The notes beneath the pieces were generated by a model. The model saw only the letters and a program-made list of their open reading frames with translations, was not told the DNA's origin and searched no databases. Below, one piece after another: positions 27,425-36,331 of a stretch of 64,000 bases of DNA. Numbering within the stretch: the first letter of the stretch is position 1; each line of letters opens with the position of its first letter. A program made the position numbers and the translations under genes. This stretch comes from Maricaulis maris (GTDB lineage: Bacteria; Pseudomonadota; Alphaproteobacteria; Caulobacterales; Maricaulaceae), in assembly GCF_003634045.1 (NCBI RefSeq), contig NZ_RBIM01000003.1, forward strand, positions 412,640 to 476,639, in the 5' to 3' direction.

Positions 27425-28315
27425 TCACTCGGCCGCCTCCGCCAGCGCGCGCTCGCTCTTCACCCAGGCATCCGCACAGCCCTTGGCGAGTTCGCGGACG
27501 CGGGCGATCCAGCTGGCGCGTTCGGCGACCGAGATGGCGCCGCGGGCGTCGACCAGGTTGAAGAGATGGGAGGCTTTCAGGCAGAAATCATAGGCCGGCA
27601 GGGGCAGCGGCTTGTCGAGATTGAGCAGCGCCATGCACTGGTTTTCCGCGCCCTTGAACCATTCGATCAGCATGTCGACATCGGCATGCTCGAAATTGAA
27701 TTCGGAATACTGTTTTTCCGCTTCCAGGAAGACGTCGCCATAGGAAAGGCCGGCGCCGTTGAAGTCGAGATCATAGACATTCTCGACGCCCTGGACATAC
27801 ATCGCCAGGCGTTCCAGGCCATAGGTCAGCTCGCCCGAGACAAGCTCGACATCCTGTCCGCCGACCTGCTGGAAATAGGTGAACTGGCTGACTTCCATGC
27901 CGTCACACCAGACTTCCCAGCCCAGCCCCCAGGCGCCGACGGTGGGGTTCTCCCAGTCGTCTTCCACAAAGCGGACATCATGCAGGTCACGATCAATGCC
28001 GATGGCATCCAGCGAGCCGAGATAGAGGTCCTGCAGATCAGCCGGGCACGGCTTCAGGAGGACCTGGAACTGGTAGTAATGCTGCAGGCGGTTCGGGTTC
28101 TCGCCATAGCGGCCATCGCCGGGGCGACGCGAGGGCTGGACATAGGCCGCCCGCCAGGGACGCGGGCCGAGCGAGCGCAGTGTCGTCGCGGGATGCAGCG
28201 TGCCCGCCCCGACCTCGACATCATAGGGCTGCAGGATGGCGCAGCCCTTGCTCGCCCAATAGCTCTGCAAACGGAGGATCAGCTCCTGGAAGGAGGGCGC
28301 GTTTTCGGCCGCCAT
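27425..28315 (-). CDS. glyQ: glycyl-tRNA synthetase alpha subunit
   Basis: 296 residues from the ATG at 28315. This is the catalytic alpha subunit: [60 protein letters not shown] and QYYQFQV-like ([11 protein letters not shown]) class II synthetase motifs are intact. An upstream extension from another start does not resemble the family. It is transcribed toward the GFA gene and glyS. Confidence 0.96.
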   Translation of the reverse strand: MAAENAPSFQELILRLQSYWASKGCAILQPYDVEVGAGTLHPATTLRSLGPRPWRAAYVQPSRRPGDGRYGENPNRLQHYYQFQVLLKPCPADLQDLYLGSLDAIGIDRDLHDVRFVEDDWENPTVGAWGLGWEVWCDGMEVSQFTYFQQVGGQDVELVSGELTYGLERLAMYVQGVENVYDLDFNGAGLSYGDVFLEAEKQYSEFNFEHADVDMLIEWFKGAENQCMALLNLDKPLPLPAYDFCLKASHLFNLVDARGAISVAERASWIARVRELAKGCADAWVKSERALAEAAE

Positions 28316-28385
28316 GGCTTTAATTCCCGCTGGATAAATCGAGATCAAGAAATCGCGCGGACACTAGGCAAGCCGGCTCGTGTAA

Positions 28386-28562
28386 TCAAGCGCGCGAGTC
28401 CTCGTCTTTGTGCGACGCAGCATCCCCGTCCGGCGTTTCGAAACGCGCCTCGACAGCCCGCCGCGCGGCCTCGGCCGCATTGTCACGCTGCTTGCGCCCG
28501 CGTGCACCGAGCACCACAAGCAGGACGAAGGCGAGAACGACAAGGATGATCGTTATGGTCAT
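28386..28562 (-). CDS. small single-pass membrane peptide
   Basis: 58 residues, ATG at 28562 and TGA at 28386-28388. One N-terminal helix (ITIILVVLAFVLLVVLG) is followed by a charged cytoplasmic tail (ARGRKQRDNAAEAARRAVEA) ending in acidic residues. The hydrophobic start, charged tail and clean termination upstream of glyQ make it credible. Function unknown; it may precede glyQ in the same transcript. Confidence 0.55.
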   Translation of the reverse strand: MTITIILVVLAFVLLVVLGARGRKQRDNAAEAARRAVEARFETPDGDAASHKDEDSRA

Positions 28563-28602
28563 GGCGGCGGTCTCACAAAATCAATCCGGCGCCCCCTTCA
28601 TA

Positions 28603-28719
28603 CCGTCATCCTGACGAAAGTCAGGACCCAGCCTGGCACCGCCTGACAGGTTTTAGCCCGAAATCCCCTATCCAGGCGCGACAGCCCGTACTGGATCCCG
28701 GCTTTCGTCGGGATGACAT
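28603..28719. repeat. dispersed GTCATCC...GGATGAC palindromic repeat
   Basis: Outer ends CCGTCATCCTGACGAAAG and CTTTCGTCGGGATGAC with inner AGGACCCAG and CTGGATCCC. The left end is nearly the same as that of 10048-10154. Confidence 0.78.
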
Positions 28720-28742
28720 TGGCTAAACGACAGGCGTTCGGA

Positions 28743-29468
28743 TCACCCCATCGCCAGCACCGCCTGCCCGCGCAGGATCGCCTCCGCTTCAGGCGAATGC
28801 CCCTCACCTTCGTGCAGGATCAACGGCGCCAGCAGGACCAGCGGCGCCTTGCCGCCTATCGTCGCCTGCACGATGACCCGCTTGGCCGGCTCACCGCTGC
28901 GCGGATGGATCGGCTTGATCACCACCGACCCGAAGGACCGGTCGAGCGCGGTCAGGATGTCGGCGAGCCGGTCGGCGCGGTGGATCAGGGTCAGCTTGCC
29001 CTTGGCCTTCAGCGCCCGGGCGGCACAGCGCACCCAGTCGGCAAAGGGTACATCACCGGTCAGCCAGGCGGCGCGCTTTTCATCCTTGGGCGCCCGCAAG
29101 GCGTTGGGGTCGTCGAAGAAAGGCGGATTGAAGAAAACCTGGTCGACCTTCAGCGAGGTGCCCAGCTGCATGATGTCGGCATTCTGGGTGCGCACCCGGG
29201 CGCCCATGCCATTGCTCGCCGCATTCTCCGCCGCCAGCCTGGCCGCTTCGGGGTCGCGTTCAACGCCGACGAAACTGGCCCCCTTCAGGCGCCAGGCCGC
29301 GCACATCAGGGCAGCCCCGGCTCCGCAACCGAACTCGGCCAGGGCCTCGCCCTCGCCCGCATCGAGCGCGGCGGCGAGCAGGCCGGCATCCATGCCGGCA
29401 CGATAGCCGTCCTTGCCCTGGCGCAAGACAACATGACCATCGAGCAAGCGGTCCAGCGTCGTGGTCAC
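28743..29468 (-). CDS. TrmN6-like tRNA/rRNA adenine-N6 methyltransferase
   Basis: 241 residues. It opens with DRLLDGHVVLRQGKDGYRAG, typical of the YfiC/TrmN6 family that methylates A37 of tRNA1(Val). SAM-binding motif I is EFGCGAGAALMCAAWR, the acidic residue is in VGVERDPEAA, and the catalytic motif is NPPFF, as expected for exocyclic amino methylation. Its start overlaps the preceding DUF2007 gene by 4 bp (ATGA), so they are translationally coupled. The exact RNA target is inferred. Confidence 0.85.
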   Translation of the reverse strand: MTTTLDRLLDGHVVLRQGKDGYRAGMDAGLLAAALDAGEGEALAEFGCGAGAALMCAAWRLKGASFVGVERDPEAARLAAENAASNGMGARVRTQNADIMQLGTSLKVDQVFFNPPFFDDPNALRAPKDEKRAAWLTGDVPFADWVRCAARALKAKGKLTLIHRADRLADILTALDRSFGSVVIKPIHPRSGEPAKRVIVQATIGGKAPLVLLAPLILHEGEGHSPEAEAILRGQAVLAMG

Positions 29469-29680
29469 GCCTTGTCCTCCTGCAGCTCCGCCAGGATGCT
29501 GGCGGCCTCGGCCGCGTCCTCATCGATCACCATGATACGTGTCCTGATGACCGGAAGCCCGCCGCCATACATCGACGACATGCCCTGATCGAGCACGATG
29601 GGTTCGATATCGGCATCGCGCAGCAGTGACTGGGCGTAGGAGAGTTTGACCGGATCATTGGTCCGCAGAACTTCTTTCAC
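29465..29680 (-). CDS. DUF2007 protein
   Basis: 71 residues from a GTG at 29680. KEVLRTNDPVKLSYAQSLLRDADIEP followed by GGLPVIRTRIMV is the DUF2007 fold, a small PII-like ferredoxin domain annotated as putative signal-transducing. It is coupled by ATGA overlap to the TrmN6-like methylase, an arrangement I recall from other alphaproteobacteria. It is divergent from the polyprenyl synthase gene. Confidence 0.85.
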   Translation of the reverse strand: MKEVLRTNDPVKLSYAQSLLRDADIEPIVLDQGMSSMYGGGLPVIRTRIMVIDEDAAEAASILAELQEDKA

Positions 29681-29824
29681 GTGATGCCGCCTCCGGGCTG
29701 TTGGGCCAGGGCGAGCCGCCCTCACTGACCTGTGCTGTTTCGTCACCGCCCCTTGTGCTTGCCGGGCGGTCCCGCGATTTCTATTGTCCAGAGCAATCGA
29801 GCCTGCATCAAGAGGACAGCTGGC

Positions 29825-30856
29825 GTGGACAGCATGGTGAATGTCAAAGCGGCAGCGACGGCCAAGCAGGCCGACATCCCCAATGCCGCCGAAGCGCTGG
29901 CAGCGCTGGCCTATGATGACATGCGCCGGGTCGATGCCTTGATCCTGGAACGCCTCGACAGCCATGTCGACCTGATTCCCGAACTCGCCCGTTACCTGAT
30001 CGAGGCCGGCGGCAAGCGTGTCCGCCCGATGATCACCGTCGCTGCCGCCAACATGATCGGCCATTCTGACATTGCGCCGCTGAAACTCGCGGCCGCTGTC
30101 GAATTCATCCACACCGCGACCCTGTTGCACGACGACGTCGTCGATGAGAGCGGGATGCGGCGCGGCAAGGTCGCGGCCAATCTGGTCTGGGGCAATGCCT
30201 CCTCGGTCCTGGTCGGCGATTTCCTGTTCGCGCGCTCCTTCTCGCTGATGGTCGAGGCGGGATCGATGCGGGCGCTGGGCGTGCTCTCAGCCGCCGCCTC
30301 GACGATTGCCGAGGGAGAGGTCCGACAACTGTCCTCGGTCAAGGATATCGGCGTGTCGGTGGACACTTACATGCAGATCATCGACGCCAAGACCGCCGCC
30401 CTGTTTGCCGCCGCGGCGCAGGTTTCGGGCATTGTTGCCGGTCGCTCGGCAGACGAGGAAGCGGCATTGGAGACCTATGGCCGCGAGCTCGGCCTGGCCT
30501 TCCAGCTGGTTGATGATGCGCTGGATTATGGCGGTGCTTCGGCCAAGCTCGGCAAATCGACCGGCGATGATTTCCGCGAGGGCAAGGTGACCCTGCCGGT
30601 CGCCCTTTCCATCGCGGCATCATCCGGAAAAGAAACGGATTTCTGGACCCGGGTCATTGCCGGCGGCGAGCAGGTCGAAGGGGATTTCGACCAGGCGGTG
30701 CGGCTGATCAAGGCACATGGCGCCTTGGACGCCACCGTCAACCAGGCCCGCGCCCACGCCCGGCGGGCCCGCGAGGCGCTGGCGGCCTTCCCCGCCAATA
30801 AATGGCGCAACGCCTTGGAAGACCTCGCCGATTTCGTGGTCGAACGGGCCTATTGA
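29825..30856 (+). CDS. polyprenyl diphosphate synthase (octaprenyl-type)
   Basis: 343 residues from the GTG at 29825, preferred because AAGAGGA lies 8 bases upstream; an ATG three codons later is possible. A trans-prenyltransferase that extends IPP units to make the ubiquinone side chain. The first Asp-rich motif is LLHDDVVDES and the second LVDDALDYG; GGKRVRPM and GNASSVLVGDFLFARSF are also conserved. Chain length cannot be read from sequence with certainty; IspB-like octaprenyl or decaprenyl is likely. Confidence 0.92.
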   Translation: MDSMVNVKAAATAKQADIPNAAEALAALAYDDMRRVDALILERLDSHVDLIPELARYLIEAGGKRVRPMITVAAANMIGHSDIAPLKLAAAVEFIHTATLLHDDVVDESGMRRGKVAANLVWGNASSVLVGDFLFARSFSLMVEAGSMRALGVLSAAASTIAEGEVRQLSSVKDIGVSVDTYMQIIDAKTAALFAAAAQVSGIVAGRSADEEAALETYGRELGLAFQLVDDALDYGGASAKLGKSTGDDFREGKVTLPVALSIAASSGKETDFWTRVIAGGEQVEGDFDQAVRLIKAHGALDATVNQARAHARRAREALAAFPANKWRNALEDLADFVVERAY

Positions 30857-30866
30857 TCAACCGGCA

Positions 30867-31880
30867 TCACTGACGGGTTTCAACCCCGGCTGCGCGCGCC
30901 AGGCGCCGCCAGCGCTGATGCAGGACGGCAAAGACCAGCACGGCGACAAGCAGCACAAAAGGTGCAGCGATCGGCGGCAGGCCGGCAGCCAGCAGCGCCA
31001 GGGCGCCGCAGACCAGGCTCATCGCCCCCCAGATCACGGCCACCTTGCGATGGCTCGCCCCCATGGCAATCAGCAACTGATAGGCATGTGAGCGGTGCGC
31101 GACGAAGGGCGAGGCGCCAGCCTTGACCCGCGCCGCCATCGTCAACAGGACATCACCGAGCAGAGGCAGGACAAGTAGCGGCACCAACCAGACGGATGTC
31201 GCGGGGCCATTGGAGGCCCACATCAGGGCCAGCCCGGCCAGGATCACCGCGGCGCCAAGCGAGCCGACATCGCCGCTGAACAGCTTGCCGCGCGCGGCCA
31301 TCAGCGGCGCATTCCACACCGCAAAGCCGGCCAGTGCGGCCGCCAGGGCAAGCGCCGCCAGCCCGGTCGCGCCCGGGGCCAGCCAGGCCAGCGTCAGCGC
31401 GGCCGGGATCAGCGCGGCTGTCATCAACCCGTCTGACCCGTCCATGAAATTGACGGTATTGGCGAGGGTGAAGACGAAGAGGGCCGAGCCCAGCCAGCCG
31501 ACCAGCCAGGGCAAAGCAAGGCCCAGCTCGGTGACCGGTCCGGCCATGCCGGCCAGCGCCAGGCTGATCAGGGTCAGACAGACGAATTTCAACCGCTCCG
31601 ACAGGGTCAGCAGATCGTCAAGAAAACCCAGCCCCGCCGCCAGCACGGTGCACAACGCCAGCCCGGTCAGGGCCGCGAGATCGTGCGGCGCCGCGACCGG
31701 GATAAAGAAGAGCGCCACCAGAAAACCGAGAACAATGCCCAGCCCGCCGCCGCGCGGCGTCGGATTGACGTGATTGGAGCGGGCATTGGGGTGGTCGAGA
31801 ATGCCAAGGCGCAGCACAAGGCCGGCCGTTGCCAGCGAGACCAGGAAGGCAAGCACAAGCGGCAATAGCGCGCCGCTCAT
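30867..31880 (-). CDS. glycosyltransferase family 4 (WecA/WbpL-like) membrane protein
   Basis: 337 residues with about ten membrane helices. It transfers a sugar-1-phosphate to undecaprenyl phosphate to start O-antigen or exopolysaccharide synthesis. Diagnostic sites: RSNHVNPTPRGGGLGI at the N-terminus, LGFLDDLL (Asp pair), NTVNFMDGSDGL with the catalytic Asp, LFSGDVGSL, and a C-terminal HRSHAYQ loop. It overlaps ispE by 4 bp and ends a coupled three-gene operon. Confidence 0.9.
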   Translation of the reverse strand: MSGALLPLVLAFLVSLATAGLVLRLGILDHPNARSNHVNPTPRGGGLGIVLGFLVALFFIPVAAPHDLAALTGLALCTVLAAGLGFLDDLLTLSERLKFVCLTLISLALAGMAGPVTELGLALPWLVGWLGSALFVFTLANTVNFMDGSDGLMTAALIPAALTLAWLAPGATGLAALALAAALAGFAVWNAPLMAARGKLFSGDVGSLGAAVILAGLALMWASNGPATSVWLVPLLVLPLLGDVLLTMAARVKAGASPFVAHRSHAYQLLIAMGASHRKVAVIWGAMSLVCGALALLAAGLPPIAAPFVLLVAVLVFAVLHQRWRRLARAAGVETRQ

Positions 31881-32731
31881 CGCGCGCCGCCCTCCAGACG
31901 CACGGCGATGGCGAAACCGTCATAGTCCGCAGCGATCGCCTCGGCCGCCGCGCGGTCCTGGCAGAGCGCGTAGCAACTGGCTCCCGAGCCGGACATGCGC
32001 GCCAGCGCCACGCCGTCGCGCCCACGCAGCCAGTCGAGCGCCGCCGCGATCGCGGTGTGACGTGCCATGGCAGGGGCTTCCAGATCATTGCGCTCGCCGC
32101 GCAGCCAGTCGAGCCGGTTATCGCCCATCGGCCAGCTATCGGCCAGCGGGGCCGGGTCGGCAGCGTCAAAGGCCTTGAAAATCGGCCCGGTCGGGACACG
32201 GACGCCAGGATTGAGGATCACAGCGTCAAAGGCATCGAAGCCTGGCAGGATATCGATCCATTCACCGATCCCGCGCATGCGCAGCGGGCGCGAGTAGAGA
32301 CAGGCCGGCACGTCAGCGCCCAGTGCCAGGCCGATTTCGGCCAGCCGGTCGAGTGGCCAGTTCAACCCCCAGAGCCTGTTCAGGGCCCGCAGCGTCGCTG
32401 CGGCATCGGCGGAACCACCGCCCAGCCCGGCCTCGACCGGGATCTGCTTGTGGAGCCGGATCATGGCGCCGTCCGTGACGCCGCTTTCAGCCTGCAGCGC
32501 CCGGGCCGCCTTTAGCACGAGATTGGAACCGTCGGGTGCCAGGGCGCGCGACGCTTCACCCGACATGGTCAGCAAGAGGCCCGGTGCCGGGCGCACCTCG
32601 ATCCGATCACCCCAGTCGGCGAAGACGACGAGACTGTCGAGCGGATGATAGCCATCAGCCCGGGCCGGGCCGACCCGCAAGGTCAAATTGACCTTGGCGG
32701 CGGCGAGTTCGGTGACGGGCGTGTCGCTCAC
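31877..32731 (-). CDS. ispE: 4-diphosphocytidyl-2-C-methyl-D-erythritol kinase
   Basis: 284 residues. The ATP-dependent kinase of the MEP pathway for isoprenoid precursors. The substrate-binding AAAKVNLTLRV with Lys13 and DGYHPLDSLVVF are at the N-terminus. The GHMP ATP motif PVEAGLGGGSADAA (99-112) is intact, and a C-terminal MSGSGASCYAL loop follows. ATGA overlaps couple it to the TPR gene upstream and the glycosyltransferase downstream. Confidence 0.95.
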   Translation of the reverse strand: MSDTPVTELAAAKVNLTLRVGPARADGYHPLDSLVVFADWGDRIEVRPAPGLLLTMSGEASRALAPDGSNLVLKAARALQAESGVTDGAMIRLHKQIPVEAGLGGGSADAAATLRALNRLWGLNWPLDRLAEIGLALGADVPACLYSRPLRMRGIGEWIDILPGFDAFDAVILNPGVRVPTGPIFKAFDAADPAPLADSWPMGDNRLDWLRGERNDLEAPAMARHTAIAAALDWLRGRDGVALARMSGSGASCYALCQDRAAAEAIAADYDGFAIAVRLEGGAR

Positions 32732-34455
32732 GGTTCGCCGCCCTCATCATCGGCGCGCGTCGTGTCGGCCGCCAGATGCTGTTCCTCACCCGGCGGATGA
32801 CCGTGTTCGAGACGGTATTCCAGCCCGTCTCGCTGCTCCGGGCGCGGATCGAGATCCAGGGCACGGCGCCACTGGAATCCGGCCTCCAGCTCACGACCAA
32901 CCTGCCAATAGGCATCACCCAGATGATAGTTCGCGGTCGCGCTGCCCGGTTCGAGCTCGGCCGCCCGCTCCAGGGCTTCAACAGCGGCCTCGTAGTGCCC
33001 GAGCCGGTAATGCGCCCAGCCGAGACTGTCGATCACATTGCCGTTTTCCGGGGTAAGCTCCGAGGCCTGCAGGATCATTTCGAACGCTTCCTCGACGCGC
33101 TCACCACGATCAATCCAGAAATAGCCGAGATCATTGAGCAGCGTGCTCTCGCGCGGCGCCAGTTCGAGGGCCGCCAGGTAATGCGCTTCCGCCGCCGGCC
33201 AATTGTTGGCGTCATAGTGACAGGCGGCGGCAAAATAATGATAGCGCCAATCCCCCGATGCATCGGCGGCGGCGAGTTCCGCGATCACCTGTTCATACAG
33301 CCCGACAGCTTCAGGGCAGCGGTCCTGCACCCGCAACAGATTGGCCAGCAGGGCGCGCGCCTCGCGGGCGCCTGTCTCGGCCAAGAGACGCTCGGCCAGA
33401 ACCGTGGCTTCTGCCGCCCGGTCGGTCTGCACCAGCAACCAGCTCCGCTCGATATCGGCGACAAAGCGATAAGGCCCATCGGCGACAGCGGCGTATTCAG
33501 CCAGCGCAGCGTCCGGCAAGCTGATGCGCTCCAAGACTCCCGCCAGGCTCATCCGGGTCGGGGCGTAGGCCGGGTCGAGCCGCTGGACCAGTCGCAGATA
33601 GATGACCGAAAGGTCCATATCGGCCTGCTCGGCGAGATCAAAGGCCGGGCCGAACAGGGCTCGCGACGCCATTTGCGGCACCGGCAGGCGGCGGGCCGGA
33701 CGGTTGCCGGCCTCAAGCCGACCTATCGCTGCATTGACAAACGGGTCCGCCGGATTGGCCTCGAGATAGGTCTGATAGAGGGTGCCGGCCTCCTCGGCAC
33801 GGCCCTCGCGCTCGAGGAAATTGCCGTACATTTCCGTGGCAAGTCGCGGGAAGACAGCCGAATAGACTGCGGTGCGATAGGCATTGTCCGCCGCCGCCGT
33901 CTCTCCCGCCACATCCGCCAACATCGCCTTGTGGAGCCACAGGTGGGAGGACAGGAAGCCCGGCGACACCGTGGCATTGGCAGCGTCCATCGCGGCCAGC
34001 GCCTGGCCATCCCCCATCAGTGCCCATTGCAGCAGGAGGTCACGCATCAAGGCGTTGAACGGACCATAGTCCGGTGCGGCTTCCAGGCTGGTGATGGCAG
34101 CGCGATAATCGCGTCCGGCGATCTGGTCAGCAGCAACATAGAGGGTGGCCAAGCGGCTCGGATCGCCCGCTGCAACAGTGGTGCGCGCCAGTTCGGCGGC
34201 GAGTTGATTGTCCCCCGCCAGCAATGTGGTGATGAACGCCCGGTCGGCCAGGGTGGCATTGCCCGGCGCCTGATCCAAGGCCCGGGCATAACCGGCGGCC
34301 GCGCCGGCAACATCGCGGTTCACCCCGGCATAGCGGGCCGCGAGGAAGGCGCCATAAACTGTCGTCCCCTCATCGACCGGGTCGGTCGAGGTGGCGCAGG
34401 ACGACAGGACCATTGCGGCGGCGACAAGCGGGAGGATGCGGACAGGAAAACTCAT
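32728..34455 (-). CDS. TPR-repeat lipoprotein
   Basis: 575 residues. The signal ends in a lipobox (VLSSC, Cys20), so it is a lipoprotein of the cell envelope. The rest is tetratricopeptide repeats throughout: examples are YARALDQAPGNATLADRAF, AALELAPRESTLLNDLGYFW, ASELTPENGNVIDSLGWAHY and RAAELEPGSATANYHLGDAYW. It is the first gene of an operon with ispE and a glycosyltransferase, translationally coupled through ATGA overlaps. Its function is unknown; TPR lipoproteins commonly scaffold envelope complexes. Confidence 0.9.
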   Translation of the reverse strand: MSFPVRILPLVAAAMVLSSCATSTDPVDEGTTVYGAFLAARYAGVNRDVAGAAAGYARALDQAPGNATLADRAFITTLLAGDNQLAAELARTTVAAGDPSRLATLYVAADQIAGRDYRAAITSLEAAPDYGPFNALMRDLLLQWALMGDGQALAAMDAANATVSPGFLSSHLWLHKAMLADVAGETAAADNAYRTAVYSAVFPRLATEMYGNFLEREGRAEEAGTLYQTYLEANPADPFVNAAIGRLEAGNRPARRLPVPQMASRALFGPAFDLAEQADMDLSVIYLRLVQRLDPAYAPTRMSLAGVLERISLPDAALAEYAAVADGPYRFVADIERSWLLVQTDRAAEATVLAERLLAETGAREARALLANLLRVQDRCPEAVGLYEQVIAELAAADASGDWRYHYFAAACHYDANNWPAAEAHYLAALELAPRESTLLNDLGYFWIDRGERVEEAFEMILQASELTPENGNVIDSLGWAHYRLGHYEAAVEALERAAELEPGSATANYHLGDAYWQVGRELEAGFQWRRALDLDPRPEQRDGLEYRLEHGHPPGEEQHLAADTTRADDEGGEP

Positions 34456-34509
34456 GCCCGCATGCTCGCTCTGCTGGCCTTCCGGCGCAAGGGCCGGAGG
34501 CGGTTGGGC

Positions 34510-36183
34510 CTACATGTTTGCGTACATCGGACCGCCGCCGCCTTCCGGCGTCGTCCAGTTGATGTTCTGGTTCGGGTCCTTGATATCGCAGGTCTTGCAG
34601 TGAACGCAGTTCTGGGCGTTGATCTGGAAGCGCTTGTCACCAGAGGTCTCGTCCTCGACCCACTCATAAACCCCGGCCGGGCAATAGCGGGTCGACGGAC
34701 CGGCGAACTCACCCAGTTCAGAGAGTTTTTGCAGCTCGGCATCGGAGAGTTTGAGGTGGATCGGCTGATCCTCCTCGTGATTGGTGTTGGAAATGAAGAC
34801 CGAGGACAGGCGGTCAAAGGTCAAAACGCCATCCGGCTTGGGATAATTGATCGGCTTGTGCTTGGACGCCGGCTCCAGACTCTCCGCGTCGGTCTTGCCA
34901 TGGCCCATCGTGCCAAACGGCGACCAACCGCCGAAAATCGTGGTGCACCACATGTCGACCCCGCCGAAAACAACGCCGAAGAAAGTGCCCAGCTTTGACC
35001 AGAGCGGTTTGACGTTGCGGACCCGCTTGAGGTCCTTGGCGACCCAGGAGTTTTCATAGGCGGTCTGGTAGTCGGCCAGTTCATCGTGCTGACGGCCATC
35101 AGCGATGGCAGCGAACACGCTTTCCGCGGCCAGCATGCCGGTCTTCATGGCATTATGGCTGCCCTTGATGCGTGGCACATTCACAAAACCGGCCGAGCAA
35201 CCGATCAGGCCGCCGCCGGGGAAGGCCAGCTTGGGCACGGACTGATAGCCACCCTCGGTGATGGCGCGGGCGCCGTAGGAAATACGCTCGCCGCCCTCGA
35301 ACACCGGTGCCATTACCGGGTGGGTCTTCAGGCGCTGGAATTCCTCGAATGGCGACAGGTAGGGGTTCTTGTAGTTGAGGTGGAGGACATAACCGACCGA
35401 GACCAGATTTTCGCCGAAATGGTACATGAAGGAGCCGCCACCAGTCTGGCCGTCGAGCGGCCAGCCCATGGTGTGCTTGACCATGCCCGGCTTGTGGTTC
35501 TCCGGCTTCACGCGCCATAATTCCTTGATACCGATACCGAATTTCTGCGGCTCCTTGCCTTCGGACAGGTTGAAGCGGCTGATCAGCTTCTTGGCCAGCG
35601 AACCGCGCACGCCCTCGCCGATCAGCGTGTATTTGCCGCGCAGCTCCATGCCGGGCTGGTAGCCGTCCTTGTGGCCGCCATCACGCGCCAGACCGAAATC
35701 ACCGGTGATCACACCCTTGATGGCGCCATCTTCCTCGATCAGCTCGGCAGCCGGGAAACCGGGATAGATCTCGACCCCCAGCGCCTCGGCCTGCTCGGCC
35801 AACCAGCGGCAGACATTGGCCAGCGACACGATGTAGCAGCCATGATTGCTCATCAGCGGCGGGAAGAAAAGCGTCGGCAGGCTGATCGACCCGGCGGCGC
35901 CGAGCACTTCGAAGATGTCAGTCTTGACCTCGTCCTCGAGCGGCGCGCCCCGCTCTTTCCAGTCCGGGAAAAGCTCGTTGAGGGCTTTGGGATCGACCAC
36001 GGCGCCGGACAGGATATGGGCACCGACCTCGGCGCCTTTTTCCAACAGCGCGATGGAAATCTCCGAACCGGCCTCGGCAGCCATCTGTTTCAGGCGGATC
36101 GCGGCAGACAGGCCAGCCGGGCCACCGCCAACGATGATGACGTCATATTCCATGGATTCGCGTTCGATTGCGGCGTCGGTCAT
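34510..36183 (-). CDS. electron transfer flavoprotein-ubiquinone oxidoreductase
   Basis: 557 residues, the usual length. It passes electrons from ETF (fatty-acid and amino-acid dehydrogenases) to ubiquinone at the inner membrane. The FAD Rossmann motif VIIVGGGPAGLSAAI (about 15-29) begins the protein. GAHILSGAVVDP and GCSAGFVNVPRIKGSHNAMK follow. The C-terminal ferredoxin-like part holds four cysteines for a 4Fe-4S cluster (YCPAGVYEW, then CVHCKTCDIKDPNQNI). The etfAB genes are not in the window. Confidence 0.95.
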   Translation of the reverse strand: MTDAAIERESMEYDVIIVGGGPAGLSAAIRLKQMAAEAGSEISIALLEKGAEVGAHILSGAVVDPKALNELFPDWKERGAPLEDEVKTDIFEVLGAAGSISLPTLFFPPLMSNHGCYIVSLANVCRWLAEQAEALGVEIYPGFPAAELIEEDGAIKGVITGDFGLARDGGHKDGYQPGMELRGKYTLIGEGVRGSLAKKLISRFNLSEGKEPQKFGIGIKELWRVKPENHKPGMVKHTMGWPLDGQTGGGSFMYHFGENLVSVGYVLHLNYKNPYLSPFEEFQRLKTHPVMAPVFEGGERISYGARAITEGGYQSVPKLAFPGGGLIGCSAGFVNVPRIKGSHNAMKTGMLAAESVFAAIADGRQHDELADYQTAYENSWVAKDLKRVRNVKPLWSKLGTFFGVVFGGVDMWCTTIFGGWSPFGTMGHGKTDAESLEPASKHKPINYPKPDGVLTFDRLSSVFISNTNHEEDQPIHLKLSDAELQKLSELGEFAGPSTRYCPAGVYEWVEDETSGDKRFQINAQNCVHCKTCDIKDPNQNINWTTPEGGGGPMYANM

Positions 36184-36331
36184 CTCGTTGGCACCCTTCC
36201 CGTTTCGTGGTCGCTGTCTGTTTAATGCGGTGTTCGGCTTGCAGGTCTTCGGTCATACCCTAGGATCGAACACCCATCTAGCGCGTCCCGCCGTCGGGAT
36301 CAAAGCTATTACGTTAACGTGCACGTCAATC

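Noticed and set aside
32776-34998. 740-codon frame on the plus strand across the TPR gene and the end of the ETF-QO gene
   Set aside because: It spans two real genes in antisense and matches no family; high GC makes such frames common.
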